Source of the DNA: Mortierella sp. BCC40632
Lineage: Eukaryota; Mortierellomycota; Mortierellomycetes; Mortierellales; Mortierellaceae
NCBI GenBank assembly: GCA_011634665.1
Contig: WAEK01000008.1
Coordinates: 1,543,501-1,607,500, forward strand
DNA length: 64,000 nucleotides
Reading direction: 5' to 3'
Both the position numbers and the translations under genes were made by a program. Positions 54,439 to 64,000 of this stretch are shown here, one piece after another (the first letter of the stretch is position 1; the number at the start of each line of letters is the position of its first letter). The notes below the pieces were generated by a model. It saw nothing but the letters and a program-made list of their open reading frames with translations. It did not search any database and was not told the DNA's origin.

Positions 54439-57400
54439 CTATTTTGACACCCATTTGACACGCACATTTGAAAGTCGGAGGGATTCACCAAAGGATGTCT
54501 TTCTCTCGGGGCTGATATCTTTTTTGTTGTCTAAAAACAAGTCAATATCTGCATTAGTAAGAGTTCTCTCGAAAACTTCAAGTGCCTTCTCCGAGACAGT
54601 GCATTTTGGTAACTTGAGTTTGCCGATTGACTGAAAGTCGATCGAGCTTAATAAACGATCCCAGAGTCCAGATTCCATATCAATGTTTTTCAATATGATA
54701 GATATCTTTTGTGAGTGACTCTGTGGTAAAGACTTGAGGGGAAGTATTCCAAGGAGCCAATCGACTAGTCTTTCCATTACACCCTGGGATGACAAGACAT
54801 TCGGTTCAAGAATGGAGTCCATTGAGTGATACATAAGGTAGGAGAGATTATGAAGTGACTCGACAATCATTTCATCGTCATTAAGACGATGGATCCAGTC
54901 AATCCCGCGGCTCCTGAGGGTAAGCTTGGACAATGAGTCTTTTGATTGAACCAATAGCCGCCGTAAGGAAGTATAGGATCCACGGTCTTCAAGACTACCG
55001 CAGTCAATTTCCTGCACCTTCAAACCTGGGAAGGCGTTAATGAACACTGGCAGAGTGCCCGTGACATCATGGTGTATGGCTCGTAGTTCATCAAACTTCC
55101 AAATGAGTTTCTTCTCAACGATCCAGACACTGAGGGCTCCAGCCGATTGGCGATTGAGTTCTACAGTTTCGTTTTGTGGCCCCTGTAGCGTCCCTGATTG
55201 GATATGACCATGGTCATAGCTGACGGAAACTATTGAGTTGGCTGAACCGCCCTTCAGCGTAAACATTCTAAGCGGATGCTGGAGCAGCTGAAGGCATTTG
55301 GTCGTACTTTCTAAAAGTTCTGGCAGGTCGTTATTATCGCCACTATTGACGATCAAAGTCTCCAGCTGTTGATTCATCGGTAGGATGCTGTCCAATCCGT
55401 ATTGGCGATAAAACGACGCATCGGTCTCAAATTGAATAACATTTGTCTTGAACCAGTCATCAAAGTCGCTCTCCCAATAAGCCATCCGAGAAAAGCTAAC
55501 TGATAAACAGGCTTTAGATAGTCCGCTACTTGTAGAGTCGCATAGATTCTCATTCTTGGACAAAGTAAGAGCCATACTCTCCTCTTCCACTTGGATATGT
55601 TTGACATTCGGTAGCGCATTGAATAGACTGAAGGCATTTGCAGTTGTGCGAAGATTACAGTGATAGAGCTTCAGACTTTGGAGGGCGAGAGTGTTGTCGC
55701 CTTGGGGAAGTCGGCTGATACCCCTGAAGAGTTCTCGACAAGACACGAGTTCAAATGACCGGATCCTCCCATTTGTCATCATACCAACAATCGGATCAAA
55801 TCGCTGATTCTGGTTAGGTGCATCGCTTTCCGAGTTGTCAAAAGCAGATACGTCAAGCTTGAGGATGGAGATATTGCACAGAGCAGCTGTTGTCTCCAGT
55901 TGTCGAAGGTCATCAAGAGTAGCATCCCAGTCTAGACGAATATCAAGATCATGAATTCCTCGAGCCCTCTGCAAGACATCATAGAACTGTCGAGCTGAAG
56001 ACTGTGACCGAAGACTGAGTTCGATCTTGCCCTCATTTTCATTGAACTCGCCTCCATTACTCTCAACAGTCTCTCGAAGCGGTTTCCTTGTTACCTCCCT
56101 GTATATTTCGCGGTAGTGGTCCAGGCAGACCCACTTAACATAGCCCTGATTGGTCACAGTCCGATAGAGGTTTCCAAGAGTCCGATCGGTGTCCTTTTCT
56201 GCAAGATATGATTCCAATTGCCTTAGATCATCTCCTTCAAGTGCCTTAATAGCGTCAGGTCTGGTTATGTTCTCAGTCAAAGTAAGAAGATCGCCTGGTT
56301 TCCATTTGGGCGGGAGGCGTGAGATAGCATCGCGTACAAAGTCTTTGAGGTTCTCTTTGATATGTTTGATGCTTTCCGAGGCAAGATCAGCTAGTCCCGA
56401 TCCACCGGCTATTGAGAGAGCTGATGTTGCCATAGTTGTCGTGACTGTGCGGTGCTTGATCATTTGGAAGACGGTCGAGATGTAAGACCCATACTTCTTA
56501 AGGAACTCGACCGGTTGACTGACATCGTATCCCTCATGATTGGCGATATGGATTTTGTGAGGAGTTGATGTAGATTCACTCATGGTGTGAGAACCACACT
56601 CGCAGAGAAAGTAGAGTTTGAAGGGAACAGAAAACGGGTCGAAGCAGCCTCTAAAGCGAGGATCGCGTGGGAGGATAACAAACAGGCGAGGGGTAGGGTA
56701 ATCAAGGAGAAGATAATTCTGGGAGAGGACAGTCCGGAGTTGATCTTGAATAATATCCGATTCGTCTTGATGGGTGCCCTGGTATTCCATGATCAGTCGT
56801 AGTGGCAGGGGAGTTGACGTTAATAGCCTCTTGGAGATGTAATAATCCGAAACCATCTTTTTTTTCATGCACGATACCAAGGCTCGCTTATGCCTTGCAG
56901 TAAAAAGCTCATTCATGATTTTCCTTCGGGCGAGTACAACTGAGGGATCACTGCAGTGATCTTCTAAGTCTTCCAAGAGCCTTTTAGTTTGGTGTTCTTG
57001 GCTGACTCGAATGGGTTGAGGGTCCGAGTCAGCAGTGTACTGGGAATCATCGAACAAAGAGTGATCCTCATTAGATAGCACGTTTGTCCCCGGGGCAACA
57101 CCCTTTAAATCTGATCTTGGATTTTGCTGCCCAGCTTCGTCAATGGTGAGATGACTTGTTTGATTCGTTAGACCGCCTGAAATGTAGGTCTCGATGTTGT
57201 TTTGAATCGAGTCTTTGTTGATAATCAAAAAGTCATCGACATCGTTTTGAGGCTGACTGTTGCTGCTTGGATTATGCTCGGCCAGAACCACCTCAAACAC
57301 CTCATCTGGGTTAGCAGCAATTCTCTTTGGGATGAGCCTAGATGCAGCCAAAATAGAACACAAAGTTACAGACTGTTATTCACCACCTTCATATCGATAT

Positions 57401-57672
57401 TTGAATTTGATATCTGATAGCTAAATACTTCAAAGAGCATCCTCTCTCTGACAATTCAACATGTTGATTCCTTACTCTTCCAGGTCGCTATCGCATTCAA
57501 AATCGACCATCAAGTCGTTTTTGAGGACATAGACGGCCCCAGGAAACGCCTGGGTGACACTTTCCCATCGGATTACATTCCGTTTACTCTTGATATCGAA
57601 TTTTGCTTCAATGCTGGCAGTCGTTCGTGGCGTGCTACCGCCCAGACACAGGAATTGTTGGATGGGAGCCAT
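54439..57672 (-). CDS. LRR-like cluster protein 2 (1031 aa), function unknown
   Basis: Exons 57672-57476 and 57337-54439, 138-base GT-AG intron in phase 2, the same place as in gene 1. The exon-1 module reads MAPIQQFLCLGGSTPRTTAS, then IEAKFDIKSKRNVIRWESVT and AFPGAVYVLKNDLMVDF, and is completed across the intron by LIPKRIAANPDEVFEVVLAE. The linker again has GQQNPRSDLKGVAPGTNV, but the coiled coil of protein 1 is replaced by a basic helical stretch (LARRKIMNELFTARHKRALV). The core is nearly superimposable: YPTPRLFVILPRDPRFRGCF, FKLYFLCECGSHTMSESTST, HEGYDVSQPVEFLKKYGSY, TLGNLYRTVTNQGYVKWVCL. The LRR-like half follows (LQSLKLYHCNLRTTANAFSL, INAFPGLKVQEIDCGSL) to the end VRVKWVSK. No signal peptide, membrane helix or enzyme motif is seen. 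Confidence 0.8.
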
Positions 57673-57911
57673 GAATGAGGAGTTGGAGGGGAGGGTTCCA
57701 GGGTACGGACACAGGTACTGAAACAAAGGAAAGAGGAAAGAACCAGAGGAAAGAGACGGCGAGGAGCTGTTGGGAAGAGGAGAGGGTTGGCGTAGTGCAA
57801 AACAAAAGTACTGCGCAAGCAGTCACGTCAACGAGAGATGGGGAAGCTTCGCCCTTGTGTAACATGGCAGAGCCAATTGCTTTTCAAGACAATCGGCCAT
57901 AAGTCAGAGAA
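57673..57911. other. 5' flank of LRR-like gene 2
   Basis: Short spacer with no gene; holds the presumed promoter of the minus-strand gene. Confidence 0.4.
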
Positions 57912-58275
57912 AATCCAAGCCTTGGTGGCGACGCTGGCCCAATTCTTCGACAGCCGAGGTTCACTCCTTTGCTGAGAGCCTAAAGAACTCAGTCTCGCGT
58001 TCAACACACCAATCCCAATCCTTGAGCCGTACAACAGGATGAAGAACCGTCTTCCTGGCTCCAGATATTGACAGCCAATCCAAAACAGGACGAGTTTAAC
58101 AACCTCATGGACCAAACACTTTACCAGAGAGCGACAAATTGTATTTGCACCACTAGAGCTCCAGCACTTCAAAGCAACTTCGAATAAGTAATCAGGGGGG
58201 TTGCGACGATGCAACTAAATTAGCGCACCTCACTCGGTTAATTGATACAACAGCCCATATTCTCCTTCCCTGTTC
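57912..58275 (+). mobile_element. Relic of DIRS ORF1 (Gag) sequence
   Basis: ATCCAAGCCTTGGTGGCG at 57912 matches the DIRS ORF1 at about 11874, followed by decayed matches to its CCAATCCT-GA-CC-TAC segment and, near 58212, to the region coding LAHLTRPID. Frames are broken by stops and indels. It is an old fragment related to the element at 11549-15882, in the same orientation. Confidence 0.75.
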
Positions 58276-58559
58276 TACTTTGATCAAAGCCAACTAAGGT
58301 GCTGTGACAATGCTATATTCTAGAACAATCTCCAAATGAGCGGTATTATTTTGTCTTTTTTTTTTTTTTTTTTTTTTTTACGAGTGTGGAGAAGGATAGA
58401 ATCTACCAGAACAGATCAAAAAAATACACTGGCGGATCTATAGGGTAGTTGGTGAGAGATTACGGCATAACATTATGATCTACGATGCATTCAACCCTAT
58501 TGCAAGAGTGTGAGACTTGCTTTCCTATCAGGGACAATAGTCATCGCGTCGTTCCCTCT

Positions 58560-59785
58560 ATTTTTTTTGTGGACGTGTGCCTCGCGTATCTCTGCCACGG
58601 CACAGTCCTGCAATCGATCCTCTGGTGCTTCCACCGGTCAGACTACACCTCAGTCCCATCCTCTCCCTCTGGTCTCTCTATCCTCTCTGTCACTCTGCCC
58701 TCTCTGTCACTCTGGCCTCTCTGGCCTCTTGCACCTCTCAAACCCCTCTACCTTCTCTAGCCTCCCCTGTCTTTCTGACCATTCTAACATACCTCTCTGA
58801 CTTCACTATTCTCGCTGGTCCTTCTAATTTCTTACATTTTTTTGATCTCCTTACTCCCTTTGACATCTCTGGCCTCTCTGGCCTCTCTGACCTTTACTTT
58901 CGTTTACCCTAGTCCCTTCTCCTTGACTGGTAGCAGGGTCGCACCTCTCTATTGTTGCAATGTGGTGGTGGTGCTTCATGTGCACACATGCACATTCAAA
59001 AACTCGCTCGAGATCTGCATCGCTAGTGGCTGTGCGTGCACAGCTCAGATAGCTGTAGAGAAGCAGCTGTAACATCCCTCTGCAGTATCCACAGGAAGAA
59101 CCCCTTTTCTAATATACATGTCGTTAGCAGGTGGAGCGCTCTCAGAGGACCCTTTTTTTTCACAGCGGCTGGGACAGAGAGTTCAAAGTAATGCCCGACA
59201 GGAGACTGGACACAGAGCGGCGACAGCACGGTGCGGTCGCTCTGTTTGATTCGTCCTTGTGTGTCCCGCTTCCCGATGTGTTTACGTTCTTCTCACCCGC
59301 CAGCCAATTAGAACAGAGCACGGGAAAGGACACAGCCGCAAAAGAAAAATTTCAGTGGAGGGGTGATTCTGCATTTGGCTGTGCTGGGCGACGCGTGATT
59401 GCGCTACATGTGCACACGAACAGATGCACATCCGCAAGCTCGAAGATGCACAAACACACACTGTAGGCTACCACACTAGCAGGGAGTGCACGCCTCTGCC
59501 ACTCGTCTAGGAGTAGGGATTAGGGTAATAGGAGACGAGAGTAAAGGTTAGAGAGTCTAGAGAGGCTGGGGAGGCTGGAGAAGATAGAGGGGTTTGAGAA
59601 GTGCGAGAGGCCAGAGAGACAAGAGTGGCAAAGAGGGCAGAGTGACAGAGAGGGTAGAGAGGCCAGAGGGAAAGGGTGGGACTGAGGTGTAGTCTGACCG
59701 GTGGAAGCACCAGAGGATCGATTGCAGGGCTGTGCCGTGGCAGAGATACGCGAGGCACACGTCCACAAAAAAAAAAAAAAAAAGA
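58560..59785. mobile_element. Inverted-repeat (foldback-like) element, about 1.2 kb
   Basis: The left arm (about 58560-58937) begins TTTTTGTGGACGTGTGCC. The right arm (about 59480-59785) ends in its reverse complement, GGCACACGTCCACAAAAA. Inside each arm the same CTCTGNC-type Ser/Leu-rich pyrimidine pattern follows in opposite orientation, down to ACCTTTAC-TCG and CCCTA-TCCC-TCTCC near the inner ends. The loop is about 540 bases and contains a pair of diverged copies of a TGTGCACAC-containing block (about 58978 and 59408). No transposase gene is visible, so this is non-autonomous or a chance palindromic duplication. Confidence 0.7.
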
Positions 59786-62444
59786 CGCGCTTGGCGCAAA
59801 AATGCTCCGGGCCCAACAGACCAGCAGAGGGAAAGCCAGCACGAGTCAGAGCAGGTCAGTTTGGTGCAGCCACCCAGAGGAATCTCAGCATTTTTTTAAT
59901 GTCACTTTCTCCTCTCTGTTTCTCTTTCTTCCTCACCTCTCCACCACTCCACCTCTCTCCACCTTCACTCTTCACTCTTCCTCCTCTCCTCCTCTATTCT
60001 CCTCCTCCTCCTCCTCCTCCTCCTCTTTCCTCCCAGTGGTGTCCAGCCCTGGGTTCTATTTATTTATTTATTTTCCCTTGCCCTTGCCGGAGAGGTAAGC
60101 CAAGACTTTCTTACCAGACAAGAGGTAAGTGCAACAACCACTTCGGTTCTTTTCTTTTCATCCTTTTCTCCTATCCTCCTTCTCCCTCTCTCTAGTCTCT
60201 CTAGACTCTTTGGGTTTTTCCCACTATACTCTCCTTCCAACCTTGGTCCTCCACTTAACACTCTTCGACAACAGGCTCTTTGTCTTGAAGTGTTCGCGAC
60301 TGCACTGGACAGTGCTCTGACCAACAAACTCTTTCTCTCTTTTCTCTTTTTCTCTTCTTCTCTTTTTCTCTTTTTTCTCTTTTTTCTCTTTTTTCTCTTT
60401 TTTCTCACCTTTCCCATTTTTCCCCCCAACTTCTTGGTTATGGCGGTTTTGGTGATGGTGGTGGTGACGGTTTTGGTGGCGGTGGTGGTTTTGATGGTGA
60501 TGGCGGTTGTGGCGGTTATGGTGTTGGCGGCTGTGGTGGGGGTGGGGGTGGTGTTGGTTGCGGCGGCTACGGTAAACTCGGTGCCTTTCCTTTTCCTTCT
60601 CTCCTTCTTCACTCTTCACTTTTCCATTCCTCTGCTCCACTTCCTTTTGTGTCTCTTTCTTTCCTCTTTTTTTTTTTTTTTTTTTTTTCCTTCACTTTTA
60701 ATACACTCCCACATTATTCGACACACCCATCAACACTCTTGGACACACTCCTTCTCTACGGGTCTCCGCCATCCAACAGTGGAGGGACCCCATTTGTTTT
60801 TGTTTGTTGTACTCATGGGACAAGAGTCCTAGAGGTCTTCTAGACAGATGGCCTCAAATGTGCCCGCTGGGGGAGTGATTTTAGTAGCTCCCTATCCCAA
60901 ACAGCCCCTCCCGTCGGCGAGGTGAGTTATCAGTAGCCGCGCTACGCGCCTGCATTCTGCGGGCAGTTAAAAGGTGGGCGGCCGTGCCTTTTGAGTGATC
61001 GGAGCTGATAGTAGATTTTCTGGTCCTCTTGTCTTTTCTTTTCCTCTCGCAGCGGATTAGTAGCCACAGCTGTGTCGAACGAGCCACATCAGTGGCCGTT
61101 GGGCACTCTGGCGGTGAAAAAAAGTTGTAGAGGGGGTTACCACTCCTTTTAAGTAATTCTCCCGATGGGTTGGATTGAGGTGGGATGGGATGGAGTGGGG
61201 TGGTTTGGCAGTTGTAGTGATGGTAGTTGTGGCGTGTATGGTTATGACTTTGAGCGAGCGAGTGAGTGAGTGAATGGTGGTGAGTGAATGGTGGTGAGTG
61301 AGTGGGGGAGTGGGGGAGTGATCGGTGGTGAATGAGAAGGTAAGTTGGATAGGTGGGTCAGAGTTGGGCGTGCGGGTGAGTGAGCGGGTGAGATTAAGAG
61401 TGGGCTATCGGATCATCTGTTGCTTCACATTTCTTTTTCACTTTTCACCCTTCTTTTTCTCTTCTCCTTATTCTCATTTGCTTTCCCTGGAATCATGGAT
61501 CGCGAGCAAGCTCAGGAACGAACATAATTTTTTTTTTTGTCTTTGGCGTTTCTAATGATGCAAACCAGGGATATCATGCGAGTTGTGTGCCATGCTGTTC
61601 TCCAAACGGCTTGTGTTCGTATGAACCACCAAAGTGGCCCTCGTGGCCACGGAGCAACAGGCAATCGGTCAATTCTTGACCAATGAATCCCTACTGACTG
61701 AAGAAACACAGACAGAAATACACTTTTGCTCGTTTTTCGCCTTTCTTTCTTTCTTTCTTTTTTCTTATAGTCTTTTTTATCTCCTCCTCCCCTCCCCTCT
61801 AAAACTCCTCGACTTCCTGTGTTCTCTTCTCTCTTCCTTTATTACCGCGTAAATACACTTGTGCCTAACATGGACATCTCAGGAACGAGGAAAAGAGCCC
61901 AAGATTTCATTCAACAACTACACTTTGTGGGTATATCTTATTGACTGTTTCGACATTCTCTCTACGGAAGCGCAACTTCCAGAAGCAACCTCAAGTCTAC
62001 AACCCATCACTAATCTACACAATTTACGACCGCCCCTGCGAATCTGAGGTCTAGGCTATCTCTACTAACCAAGCATCAAGCCTCTCAGTAGTAGACTATA
62101 TATTACCATTGATTGTAGCTCATCTCATCGACACGCTCTTGAGAAGACCAGATCATGTCGGATCCTCATGGCATCACTATTCCTGGCCAACAGCAGCTTG
62201 CCAAATACCAAGAACAAAGTCTTCGTTTTTTTTTTTTTTTTTCTAGCCTTCACTCGTACACCATCCCATATTTTACTCTGTTCACTCTGTTGCTGTCGAT
62301 CATAGTCACCTTTGGGGTCAAATGCTTTCCATGTGGGGGTTGAGGGAGAGAGAGAGGGAGAGAGATCATTGGATTGAGTAATAAAAGGATAGCGGACAAA
62401 ACTCCTCTAGTTAAATCTATATTAACTTCTTATTCAGCAGGTGG
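59786..62444. other. Low-complexity and satellite-rich interval, no supported gene
   Basis: Contains TCC repeats (59998-60027), CTCTTTTTT repeats (about 60350-60410), the glycine-rich frame described next, GAGT/GGTGA tandems (61250-61335), CTTT repeats (61739-61763) and short open frames near 61870 and 62155 (MSDPHGITIPGQQQLAKYQE) that might be exon scraps but lack a supported model. Confidence 0.5.
60439..60578 (+). other. Possible glycine-rich coding stretch or GGT/GGC minisatellite
   Basis: In one forward frame this gives about 46 residues that are more than half Gly with Phe, Asp, Cys and Tyr (GYGGFGDGGGDGFGGGGG..., then CGGYGVGGCGGG). No start codon or clear splice acceptor is attached, so it may simply be a trinucleotide-based repeat. 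Confidence 0.25.
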
Positions 62445-64000
62445 TCATGGCGTCCATTTGATTCGAACTTTTTTGCGCCTGAAACATGTCACAAGGTCTG
62501 CTGTTCCCACCAAGTCGATGTTCCTCATGTTGGTGATGTATAGATCGAGCTCTGCGTCAACAAGAACCGTCTTGAGAACTGTTAACAGTTCTTCAGTGAA
62601 TACACAGTCTACCAGTCTAAATTCATAGAGCGATTGAAAATCAATCGCGTTCAGAAAGCGATCCCACGAACCGATTTCCATGTTCACGTTTTTCAACTCG
62701 ACGGACATCTTTTGTGGGCGGCTCTTCTGGGAAATCTTGAGGGGAAGCATTCCAAGTATCCAATCGATCAATTCCTCAATGCTCTCTAGAGGTAAAAGTG
62801 AATGGGAATGGACGTCGTAACCCAGAGAGAAGCAGTACGCAAAGGACGAGAGATTAGGATAAAGCCCAATTTTCATTTTATCCTCTGTTTGGCGGGTCCA
62901 GTTTATGTCGTTGCTCATGAGAACAAGTCTGTTCAGTGATTCTTTCGATAGATCCAAAAGCTGAAATAAACCGGGAATGGAATCAGGGTTACTAAGGTCA
63001 TCGCATTCGATTTCTTGTATCAGCAGCTTTGGGAATGTGCTGATCAATACTGGCAAGATGCCTGCGACATCATAGTACATAAAATCGAGATCACTGAGCC
63101 CCCAAACGAGAATTTGTTTTTCAATCCTGACATTGAGTACGCCGGTGTAGTTGCGATCAAGTTCGATAGTCTTGAATTGAGGCATCTGTAGTGTTCCAGA
63201 TAGGATACGACCCTGGACATACACTATTGAGATCGTCGACTCGGTTATCTCGCATTTCAAAGTTAACAACCTCAGTTGGTGGCGGGCTTTTTGAAGGGCT
63301 CGAGTGAAATTTTCTAAAAATTCCGGCTCTCTGCGATAGAGAACGGTGTTTACTGTCAGAGTCTCCAGCTGTTGATTCCTTGAAAGAAAACAGTCCAATC
63401 CGTGTTTTGAAAGCGTCCATGCGTCCGTCTCAAAGTGAACGACATTCATTCTGAACCAACCGTCGAAGTTGCGTTCCCAATAGGCATTTTCAATGTTCTT
63501 GACCGACAGATGGTTTAGGAGGACTGTGCCATCTGTGTAATCTAGTGGACCCACAGTCCTAGAGAGAATGGCGCTCACGCCCTCGTCTACTACTTTGATG
63601 CGCTTGACTCTTGGTAGTGCCTTGAAAAGATTAAGAGCATCATCGGTGTTGCGAAGGTCACAAAAAGATAGCTCCAGGTTCTGGAGAGAAGACATGCTGT
63701 CACTTTGGGGAAATCGGCTGATCTTCATGAAAAAGTCTGGACACCTCTTAAGCTCAAATGAACGGATACGTCCATTAGTCATTATATCGATAAGCGGATC
63801 AAATCGTCGATTCCGGTTGAGCACGTCACTTGCAGGGCCGTAAAAAGCAGACGCTTCAAGTCTAAGGATGGAGATGTTGGAAACCTTGACTGCCGTCTCC
63901 AGCTGTCGTAAGTCATCAAGGGTAACATCCCAATCCAGACAAATATTCAATTCAAGGATCCTTCGAGCCCTCTGTAGGGCATCATAGAACTGTCGTGCTG
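62445..64000 (-). CDS. LRR-like cluster protein 3, C-terminal part (runs off the window)
   Basis: The frame is open from the window edge to TGA at 62445-62447, about 518 residues. It begins inside the segment that links the core to the LRR-like half (RQFYDALQRARRILELNICL matches the same stretch in proteins 1 and 2) and continues collinearly: FDPLIDIMTNGRIRSFELKR, SLQNLELSFCDLRNTDDALN, LPRVKRIKVVDEG, TFPKLLIQEIECDDL, IDWILGMLPLK and the end VRIKWTP. The N-terminal module and the Cys/His core lie outside the window. Same strand and orientation as the other two, so the family forms a spaced tandem array. Confidence 0.8.
   Translation of the reverse strand, partial: ARQFYDALQRARRILELNICLDWDVTLDDLRQLETAVKVSNISILRLEASAFYGPASDVLNRNRRFDPLIDIMTNGRIRSFELKRCPDFFMKISRFPQSDSMSSLQNLELSFCDLRNTDDALNLFKALPRVKRIKVVDEGVSAILSRTVGPLDYTDGTVLLNHLSVKNIENAYWERNFDGWFRMNVVHFETDAWTLSKHGLDCFLSRNQQLETLTVNTVLYRREPEFLENFTRALQKARHQLRLLTLKCEITESTISIVYVQGRILSGTLQMPQFKTIELDRNYTGVLNVRIEKQILVWGLSDLDFMYYDVAGILPVLISTFPKLLIQEIECDDLSNPDSIPGLFQLLDLSKESLNRLVLMSNDINWTRQTEDKMKIGLYPNLSSFAYCFSLGYDVHSHSLLPLESIEELIDWILGMLPLKISQKSRPQKMSVELKNVNMEIGSWDRFLNAIDFQSLYEFRLVDCVFTEELLTVLKTVLVDAELDLYITNMRNIDLVGTADLVTCFRRKKVRIKWTP

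Noticed and set aside
60064..60640. Lys/Thr/His-rich minus-strand ORFs
   Set aside because: Complement of TTTTCTC and GGT repeats; periodic composition and no motif.
61859..62340. Short frames near 61870 and 62155 as genes
   Set aside because: About 60 codons each, no consistent splice model, and the second runs into a T run.

Overview
The window reads as nuclear DNA of an early-diverging filamentous fungus, most likely of the Mortierella group. That placement is an inference. It rests on short GT-AG introns, AT-rich homopolymer runs and dense (CT)n/(GA)n tracts, a VTC polyphosphate subunit, gamma-SNAP and Ssu72 genes, a DIRS-type element, a chromodomain Ty3/gypsy element and a cluster of large LRR-like proteins. 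There is no CRISPR array, operon or recognisable rRNA or tRNA gene.

Layout. At 1-11.5 kb lie an SPX/VTC-family gene (996-4233) and a Ser-rich protein of unknown function (7554-9038, perhaps with an upstream exon at 6381), separated by low-complexity DNA. At 11.5-22.6 kb two retroelements lie 0.7 kb apart: a 4.3 kb DIRS element (+) with an internal complementary region, and a 6.0 kb chromovirus (-) with 76-bp identical terminal repeats. Both have frameshifted ORFs. At 23.7-34.4 kb is a compact housekeeping block: a small secreted cysteine-rich protein, gamma-SNAP (-), a membrane short-chain dehydrogenase (+), the Ssu72 CTD phosphatase (+) and a secreted subtilisin (-). At 36.3-39.1 kb is an F-box/LRR-like gene. 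The interval 39.1-50.4 kb is rich in satellites and holds a tandem segmental duplication whose clearest gene is a Kre9/Knh1-like single-pass wall or membrane protein, present at 43293 and again at 48163. At 50.5-64 kb three paralogous large proteins lie on the minus strand. Two are complete (1013 and 1031 aa after splicing) and one runs off the window. They are interrupted by a DIRS relic, a 1.2 kb inverted-repeat element and satellites.

Splicing was worked out by hand. For the VTC, gamma-SNAP (7 exons), dehydrogenase (6), Ssu72 (4), subtilase (2), Kre9-like (2 each) and two LRR-like genes (2 each), the exon lengths sum to multiples of three with GT-AG junctions, which supports the models. 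The housekeeping genes do not form a pathway: they cover polyphosphate storage, membrane fusion, a membrane oxidoreductase, transcription termination and extracellular proteolysis. The best candidate for an undescribed system is the minus-strand cluster at 50.5-64 kb. Its members share a short separately encoded N-terminal module, a variable linker, a conserved Cys/His-containing core and a long LRR-like C-terminal half.
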